From Peribacillus muralis (GTDB taxonomy: Bacteria > Bacillota > Bacilli > Bacillales > DSM-1321), in NCBI RefSeq assembly GCF_001645685.2, contig NZ_CP017080.1:4145051-4209050 (forward strand): a DNA stretch of 64,000 nucleotides, given 5' to 3'. This document shows positions 59,756-64,000 of this stretch, in pieces. The position numbers were made by a program, and so were the translations under genes. Position 1 is the first letter of the stretch; each line of letters opens with the position of its first letter. The notes below the pieces were generated by a model, which was not told the DNA's origin, did no database searches, and saw only the letters and a list, made by a program, of their open reading frames with translations.

Positions 59756-60290
59756 TGATCCCCTCTATTTGCGGATGAGGCACTTCCTCATTTGCCTTCT
59801 TCAGGACGTTCTGGATAAAAGGAGCTTTCGCCTCCGTGTATCTCGTCCTGTCATTTGGATGCTTTTCGGCTAAGTGCTGCTTCAATTGCTGATATTGCTT
59901 CCGCACCTCAGGATGTGCGCTTAGATAATCCCTGAATGAAAGTTGATCCTTCCACTGTTCACTCCCGAATATATAGAAATGCAAATGATGCGTACCCGCC
60001 CGCCATTGACCTTTTCTAAAAAAACGCCTGTCGGGAAATTCCTTATGCGGGATAAATTCATACCCGATCGACCTTAACGGCTGAATGAACGACTCCACCT
60101 CGTCTAAATGCCGGACAGCAGCCATGATATCCAACACCGGTTTTGCTGCCAACCCTTTGACGGATGTACTGCCAATATGTTCAATATATAGGCGATGACC
60201 GTGTAACACTGTCATGATCCTCGTTTTTTCCTGATGAAATTCGCTAATCCAATTGGGGTTATATTGTTCGATAATGATCTGCTTTTCCAT
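59733..60290 (-). CDS. GrpB family (UPF0157) protein, second copy
   Basis: The 185-residue protein starts at ATG 60290 after AGGGGATTGA. It has IEHIGSTSVKGLAAKPVLDIM, quoted in part (HIGSTSVKGLAAKPVLD), RRFFRKGQWRAGTHHLHFY and FRDYLSAHPEVRKQYQQLK. It is a paralogue of the protein at 57717 with moderate similarity, so they look like an old duplication or two acquired copies. Its 3' end overlaps the amidase start. Function unknown. Confidence 0.92.
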   Translation of the reverse strand: MEKQIIIEQYNPNWISEFHQEKTRIMTVLHGHRLYIEHIGSTSVKGLAAKPVLDIMAAVRHLDEVESFIQPLRSIGYEFIPHKEFPDRRFFRKGQWRAGTHHLHFYIFGSEQWKDQLSFRDYLSAHPEVRKQYQQLKQHLAEKHPNDRTRYTEAKAPFIQNVLKKANEEVPHPQIEGINVDDDTI

Positions 60291-60322
60291 TCAATCCCCT
60301 GCTTTTCATGTCCTGTAAACGG

Positions 60323-60823
60323 TCATTTTTCGTCACGCGACCAGTTGACCATTGGATCCTGAACACTTGGTTCATAGTAAGTCCCGGCATACACCTTTTC
60401 CGCTCCCGTCACTTTATTCCTTCGAATGACCGTGTATCTTCCTTTATCATAATTTTTCGTAAGATAATAATTCCTCTGTGAAAATCCTTTTTCCGGTCCC
60501 ATAAATGTGGAGGTATAGTTGAATACCTCGGGCTTATTCAGACTCTCCTTCACCACGGCTTTAATATTAAGCGGAGTATCCTCAAGCTTGGCATCCATCC
60601 GGACTTGGAGATCCTTTGTCTCCTCTTGTCCTGAAGGGACGGATGTTATGCGGATCGTTTCTTCGGTTCTTGCCGAGAATGACTTCGTGACGCTGTATGA
60701 ATAAATGATTTTCATCGAGCTTATACTGCCTTTCAATTTGCTCGCTGTCTCAGGCATGGCAAAGCTCATTAGAAAAAAGAGTGATATGGATACAACGAGG
60801 AAGCTAAGCGAAATCTTTTTCAT
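60323..60823 (-). CDS. Exported protein of unknown function
   Basis: The 166-residue protein starts at ATG 60823 after AGAGGAC. It has a signal peptide (about 1-30, SFAMPETAS cleavage region) and a small domain with repeated beta strands, including YSVTKSFSARTEETIR, VFNYTSTFMGPEKG and YYLTKNYDKGRYTVIRR. No Cys or known motif is present. It lies 32 bp ahead of the second GrpB gene. I do not recognise it. Confidence 0.72.
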   Translation of the reverse strand: MKKISLSFLVVSISLFFLMSFAMPETASKLKGSISSMKIIYSYSVTKSFSARTEETIRITSVPSGQEETKDLQVRMDAKLEDTPLNIKAVVKESLNKPEVFNYTSTFMGPEKGFSQRNYYLTKNYDKGRYTVIRRNKVTGAEKVYAGTYYEPSVQDPMVNWSRDEK

Positions 60824-60864
60824 ATGTCCTCTTTCATGACGATGTATTTGTTACCCAATCTTCA

Positions 60865-61203
60865 TCATTCAACATGTTTCATTTCTTTTGGAGTAACCCC
60901 AAATTTAGCGATTAAAAAAATGGCTAGAAAACTGAAACAACTGAAACTAGTATTCTCGCTTGTTAAAAATCCAGTCGGAATGATCCGTAATCCCAATAAA
61001 AGATTCAACACATAAAAAACAAGGAAACCCGCATAAGATAGGCAGGCCAAATCGTTTCCAATGACGCTTCTCTTGTAATGGGCGTGATCGCATCCCTTCT
61101 CGATCCTGATTCTACTGCATTGCCTAATTTGCCTTAAGAGACCATAGGTGAAACCGATAATCAAAATGAACACGAGCAGATAATCAATGATTGCTTCCTT
61201 CAA
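60865..61203 (-). CDS. Small membrane protein of unknown function
   Basis: The start TTG 61203 (MKEAIIDYLLVFILIIGF) is 8 bases after AAGGAGG; a longer frame to 61257 has no site. The 112-residue protein has three predicted membrane helices (about 5-25, 50-72 and 90-108) with a basic loop (RQCSRIRIEKGCDHAHYKRS) holding two Cys and two His between the first and second. Function unknown; the loop could bind a metal or lipid headgroup. It is separated by 41 bp from the next gene on the same strand. Confidence 0.75.
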   Translation of the reverse strand: MKEAIIDYLLVFILIIGFTYGLLRQIRQCSRIRIEKGCDHAHYKRSVIGNDLACLSYAGFLVFYVLNLLLGLRIIPTGFLTSENTSFSCFSFLAIFLIAKFGVTPKEMKHVE

Positions 61204-61418
61204 TTTGTTATCCTCCTTGTTAAAAAGGGTATTGCTTATAAAAAGTCTACCAACCATTGGAAAATATTACAATCGAATCTTTGTGAACATTCAATTACCT
61301 AATAAATAATAAACAGAAGTCTTTTTTCTCATGGCTTAGTTATATTTACACCTAACCATTAACAATAATTACATAAAAGTGTATGCTTGTTTAACATCCA
61401 TCACATAAGGGGTTTAGC

Positions 61419-61916
61419 ATGAAAATATTTGTAAAAGCAGTCTTATCGTTATGTATGGTTCTTTATCTATTGATTTTGACAAAGTTAATCTTGTTCAAGT
61501 ACATCTCGATAATGGATATGAAAGATCATATTCGTTTTACCTTCCATGAACGCTATTGGGGTTACCATAACTTCATACCTTTTAAAACCATTTTCCAGTA
61601 CATCTTCACAGAGGATATCAACACAACCATCCGGATTGACAACATTGTGGGCAATATCATTGGGTTCATACCATTCGGCTTCATGCTTCCTTTACTCTCA
61701 AAAAGGGTTTCCCGATTCAAATCGATCGTTATTGCCACATTCGGTTTAAGCTTCACCTATGAGATCCTTCAGCTTTTATTTGAATTAGGCAGTTTTGATG
61801 TCGATGATTTAATCTTGAATACTCTTGGCGGGGTTATAGGATACTTGCCGATCAAGATCGTTCACATCTTCAACAAAACGAAAAACGGCCGATCCATTCG
61901 AGGTCATGCCCAATGA
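61419..61916 (+). CDS. VanZ-like membrane protein
   Basis: The 165-residue protein starts at ATG 61419 after AAGGGG. It has four to five membrane helices and the VanZ pattern: YHNFIPFKTIFQYI, NIVGNIIGFIPFGFMLPLL, SFTYEILQLLFELGSFDVDDLILNTLGG. It is shorter than the first VanZ-like protein (11004-11621), with the same core. It stands alone and ends before a shared terminator. Role unknown. Confidence 0.9.
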   Translation: MKIFVKAVLSLCMVLYLLILTKLILFKYISIMDMKDHIRFTFHERYWGYHNFIPFKTIFQYIFTEDINTTIRIDNIVGNIIGFIPFGFMLPLLSKRVSRFKSIVIATFGLSFTYEILQLLFELGSFDVDDLILNTLGGVIGYLPIKIVHIFNKTKNGRSIRGHAQ

Positions 61917-61972
61917 CAATGAGCTACTACCCTTTGATTTTCCATACTCCTCCAGCCGATTTTTATATTAAG

Positions 61973-62005
61973 AATGGGAAACCCACTATATAAGGGTTTC
62001 CCATT
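61973..62005. terminator. Bidirectional terminator
   Basis: AATGGGAAACCC and GGGTTTCCCATT form a 12-bp perfect stem with a 9-base loop between the converging VanZ-like and DHFR-like genes. Confidence 0.88.
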
Positions 62006-62021
62006 TTGATTGCATCCTGCA

Positions 62022-62591
62022 TTACATGCCATTTCCACGATAAATGAGTTGCACAACGCCGGAAGCGAATGTTTTTGTATGGACCAATTTCAAATTCACC
62101 CTCTGTTTCATATCAATGAACATCGGTTTTCCTTCTCCCAAAATAACAGGGTGGACAGATAATCTGAATTCATCCACAAGCCCCAGATTTATAAAGGTTG
62201 TAATGAGACTGGCTCCGCCATACAGCCAGATGTCTTTACCTGGCTTATTCTTCAATTCACTTACTTCTTCCAATATATTTTCATTAATGAAGATTGCTTG
62301 ATCATCAGATCTCTTTTGTGTTCTGGAAAACACATATTTGTCTTTACGATGAACCAAATCCCAAATTTCTTTTTCGGTATCAGATTCGTGCGCTTCAGGA
62401 ATATATTGTCCCCATAGATCATAGCTCTTCCTGCCGTAAAAAATGGCATCGATCTGATTCAGGAAATTCGTGAACCCCATATCAGGGTCCATGATGCACC
62501 AATCGATTTCGCCATTTTTCCCTTCAATAAAACCATCCAATGTAACGGCTAAATCCAAAATGACTCTTCTTTGTTTCCCAGTAATGGGCAT
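62022..62591 (-). CDS. DHFR/RibD C-terminal-like reductase (YyaP-type)
   Basis: The second ATG at 62591 is 7 bases after AAGGAGG and is preferred, giving 189 residues. Motifs of the family: ILDLAVTLDGFIEGKNGEID, FYGRKSYDLWG, DIWLYGGASLITTFI and a C-terminal VQLIYRG. It would reduce a pteridine- or pyrimidine-like substrate with NADPH. A degenerate relative lies upstream (62614-62753). Its real substrate is unknown; such genes are often annotated as dihydrofolate reductase family without activity data. Confidence 0.9.
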   Translation of the reverse strand: MPITGKQRRVILDLAVTLDGFIEGKNGEIDWCIMDPDMGFTNFLNQIDAIFYGRKSYDLWGQYIPEAHESDTEKEIWDLVHRKDKYVFSRTQKRSDDQAIFINENILEEVSELKNKPGKDIWLYGGASLITTFINLGLVDEFRLSVHPVILGEGKPMFIDMKQRVNLKLVHTKTFASGVVQLIYRGNGM

Positions 62592-62613
62592 CATTCTTCC
62601 TCCTTAATCTCAT

Positions 62614-62753
62614 TCAAATATTGCTTCTTCTGCCCCATAGAATGAGCTGCACACTTCCTGCACCCGAATATCCGTTCTTATTTGATTATAACAAGTACCG
62701 AATGACGTATCAAACATCGCCTGTTTCCAATAACAGTCCAATGTAAAGGCCAT
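62614..62753 (-). pseudogene. Decayed relative of the DHFR/RibD-like gene
   Basis: On the minus strand, a start-like ATG at 62753 begins AFTLDCYWKQ, comparable with AVTLDGFIEG of the intact gene. About 100 bp later, in another frame, GAGSVQLILWGRRSNI (ending at a TGA at 62614) compares with ASGVVQLIYRGNGM. DNA at the 3' end is also similar (ATGAG-TGCACA spacing). The central part is missing, so this looks like a deleted and frameshifted paralogue next to the intact gene. Confidence 0.5.
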
Positions 62754-62773
62754 GAAACATCCTCATCCATAAT

Positions 62774-62797
62774 AAAAAAGCCACCAAGTTGGCGGCC
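62774..62797 (-). terminator. Terminator of modA
   Basis: GCCACCAA and TTGGCGGC pair with one mismatch, and on the minus strand the stem runs into TTTTTT. It lies 42 bp after the modA stop. Confidence 0.82.
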
Positions 62798-62838
62798 CTC
62801 ATTGTCGAAGAAATGGATTGTGCCAGCTGACAGTGGCT

Positions 62839-63639
62839 TCAATTCAAATCTTCAAATCCGTATTTTTCAAATGTTTTCATGGCTGTTGGCGTTTGGAGAT
62901 AGTCATAGAATTGCTTTGCTTCTTTGGCATGTTTTTGGTCATTGATCAAGCCTACCGGATAGATGATTGGATCGTGTAGATCATCCTTGGCTGTTGCGAC
63001 CAGCTTAACTTTGGATGAGCTCAGTGCATCCGTTTTATAAACGAGTCCAGCGTCTACATTTCCCGTTTCGACATAAGTGAGCACTTGCCTGACATCCTTG
63101 CCGTATACGACTTTATCTTCAATTTCTTTCCATAGATTACTGTTTTCCAATGTTTGCTTCGCGTACTGCCCGGCCGGTACGGATTCTGGTGTACCAACGG
63201 CAATTTTGTCTGCCTTGGTGAGGTCACCGATCGACTTCAAACCTTTATCGGAATCCTTCGGTACTACGAGCACCAGCTTATTGCCGACTAAATCGATTCC
63301 ATTTTTCTCATCGATAAGATCTTCATCTACTAATTTTTCGAATTTATCTTCTGCGGCCGAGAAGAACAGATCGACAGGTGCCCCTTGGGAAATTTGTTGC
63401 TGAAGGGCTCCTGAGGCCCCAAAGTTATAATTAACCTTCACATTTGGGTGGTCTTTTTCAAAGGCGGCCTTTATATCCGTCAAAGCCTCCTGCAGGCTAA
63501 CGGCAGCTGACACCGTCAACTCGACTTGCTCGCCGTCTTTTTGTGTCTTGTTTTTTCCCTCGTCATTCGAGCAGCCCGTCCCGATCATCACGAGCAGCAT
63601 CATTGCAAAAATCAAGAAATGTAATTTTCTCAAAATCAT
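62839..63639 (-). CDS. modA: Molybdate ABC transporter substrate-binding lipoprotein
   Basis: I use ATG 63639 (MILRKLHFLIFAMMLLVMIG), 8 bases after AGGTGA; GTG 63651 and TTG 63633 are other options. The 266-residue protein has a lipobox GTGC and the ModA fold: SAAVSLQEALTDIKAAFE, NYNFGASGALQQQI (oxyanion-binding), GAPVDLFFSAAED, PESVPAGQYAKQ and VYGKDVRQVLTYVETGNVDAGLVY. ModA binds molybdate or tungstate outside the cell. The permease and ATPase genes are not in the window, and a terminator follows directly, so the transporter partners lie elsewhere or across the divergent regulator. A divergent HTH regulator probably controls it. Confidence 0.93.
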   Translation of the reverse strand: MILRKLHFLIFAMMLLVMIGTGCSNDEGKNKTQKDGEQVELTVSAAVSLQEALTDIKAAFEKDHPNVKVNYNFGASGALQQQISQGAPVDLFFSAAEDKFEKLVDEDLIDEKNGIDLVGNKLVLVVPKDSDKGLKSIGDLTKADKIAVGTPESVPAGQYAKQTLENSNLWKEIEDKVVYGKDVRQVLTYVETGNVDAGLVYKTDALSSSKVKLVATAKDDLHDPIIYPVGLINDQKHAKEAKQFYDYLQTPTAMKTFEKYGFEDLN

Positions 63640-63664
63640 TCTTCCCTTCACCTATTTTATATCT

Positions 63665-63691
63665 AGTTATATCTAATTATAACTGGTTATA
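63665..63691. promoter_or_regulatory. Candidate operator between modA and the HTH regulator
   Basis: AGTTATA-TCTAAT-TATAACT is a perfect dyad (63665-63684), followed by a third half-site GGTTATA (63685-63691). It lies 26 bp upstream of modA and 100 bp before the divergent regulator, a good position for control of both genes. Confidence 0.55.
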
Positions 63692-63790
63692 AATAGTATA
63701 AAACGAATTTATGTTTTTAATCAATCCCCCTTTCTTTGAGAATTTACTTTTTTACGGGCACTAAGCTACAATAAGGAAGGAGGGATGCAC

Positions 63791-64000
63791 ATGAAACAGG
63801 AGCTATCCTATACAATCGAAGAAGTTGCACAGCTATTGAAAGTATCCAAATTGACGATCTATGATCTAGTTAAAAAAGGGGAACTGCCTGTATTTCGCGT
63901 TGGCAGGCAAATGAGGATGGATGCAAAGGACTTGGAGAAGTATATCGCCGACAGCAAGTCTCCAGCCTATACAGCGCCTGGGCCAAAGCGGGCCGAAGCA
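63791..64000 (+). CDS. Excisionase-type HTH regulator, probable molybdate/substrate-binding domain beyond the window
   Basis: The frame starts at ATG 63791 (an ATG at 63785 is 3 bases from the AGGAGGG site) and runs off the right edge; 70 residues are seen. Residues about 5-55 are an excisionase-like winged helix (SYTIEEVAQLLKVSKLTIYD, LVKKGELPVFRVGRQMRMDA, KDLEKYIA). In Firmicutes such HTH domains are often fused to a ModA-like periplasmic binding domain and regulate molybdate uptake; the divergent modA gene supports that. The C-terminal domain cannot be seen here. Confidence 0.75.
   Translation, partial: MKQELSYTIEEVAQLLKVSKLTIYDLVKKGELPVFRVGRQMRMDAKDLEKYIADSKSPAYTAPGPKRAEA

Overview
The window looks like a chromosomal segment of a low-to-mid GC Gram-positive member of the Bacillaceae. 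Gene content and protein resemblance recalled from memory (BltR/BltD, KtrA/KtrB, BdbD/BdbC, YwnA/YwnB, PgcA, GtaB, YhgE, YtrA/YtrB-like, PadR, RsbR-type) fit the Bacillus/Peribacillus (B. simplex) group; the genus is inference because no search was possible. Strong AGGAGG-type ribosome binding sites, frequent TTG/GTG starts and many clear hairpin terminators fit this group. No rRNA, tRNA, CRISPR array, prophage or complete insertion sequence is visible.

Layout. 1-5.6 kb: two secreted nucleic-acid-degrading proteins, a nuclease cut by the left edge and an SbsC-like wall-anchored 5'-nucleotidase. 5.6-7.6 kb: a gene-poor stretch with one lipoprotein and a decayed DUF4367-like fragment. 7.6-17.4 kb: transport and stress genes (YlmA-type ATPase, EamA transporter, dipeptidase PepD, VanZ, divergent bltR-like/bltD pair with a MerR-type promoter, ABC-2 exporter with divergent TetR, MFS). 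17.6-20 kb: a c-di-AMP (ydaO/yuaA) riboswitch ahead of ktrB-ktrA. 20-22.4 kb: an RsbR-like STAS protein and a padR/pentapeptide pair. 22.9-30.9 kb: a cell-surface polymer cluster (galE, a 1201-residue glycerophosphotransferase/glycosyltransferase fusion, gtaB/galU, pgcA). 31-34 kb: ywnB-like reductase, bdbDC and an Rrf2 regulator. 34-37.2 kb: a nine-SH3b glucosaminidase. 37.5-38.8 kb: a yybP-ykoY (Mn2+) riboswitch with two terminators, followed by a kinase-fold protein and a lipoprotein. 38.8-43.6 kb: SRPBCC/ArsR, YhgE with an Rrf2 regulator, a thioredoxin. 44-50.8 kb: small enzymes, a GH8 hydrolase, a pentapeptide protein and small membrane proteins. 50.9-56 kb: MarR/MFS and a YtrA-type ABC operon. 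56-64 kb: an SDR, an AAA ATPase, two GrpB proteins flanking an amidase, VanZ, a DHFR-like protein plus a decayed relative, modA and a divergent HTH regulator cut by the right edge.

The most unusual signal is a set of three intergenic arrays (31.9, 43.8 and 50.1 kb) of 20-21 bp direct repeats. The arrays differ in sequence but each unit carries a common GACGAA-like core (or its complement). Other notable points are four GW modules embedded in a cytoplasmic-type glycosyltransferase, a manganese riboswitch controlling a kinase-like gene, an RsbR-type protein with Glu where a phosphorylatable Thr is expected, a 36-residue membrane protein gene that length cut-offs would miss, and two pseudogene remnants.
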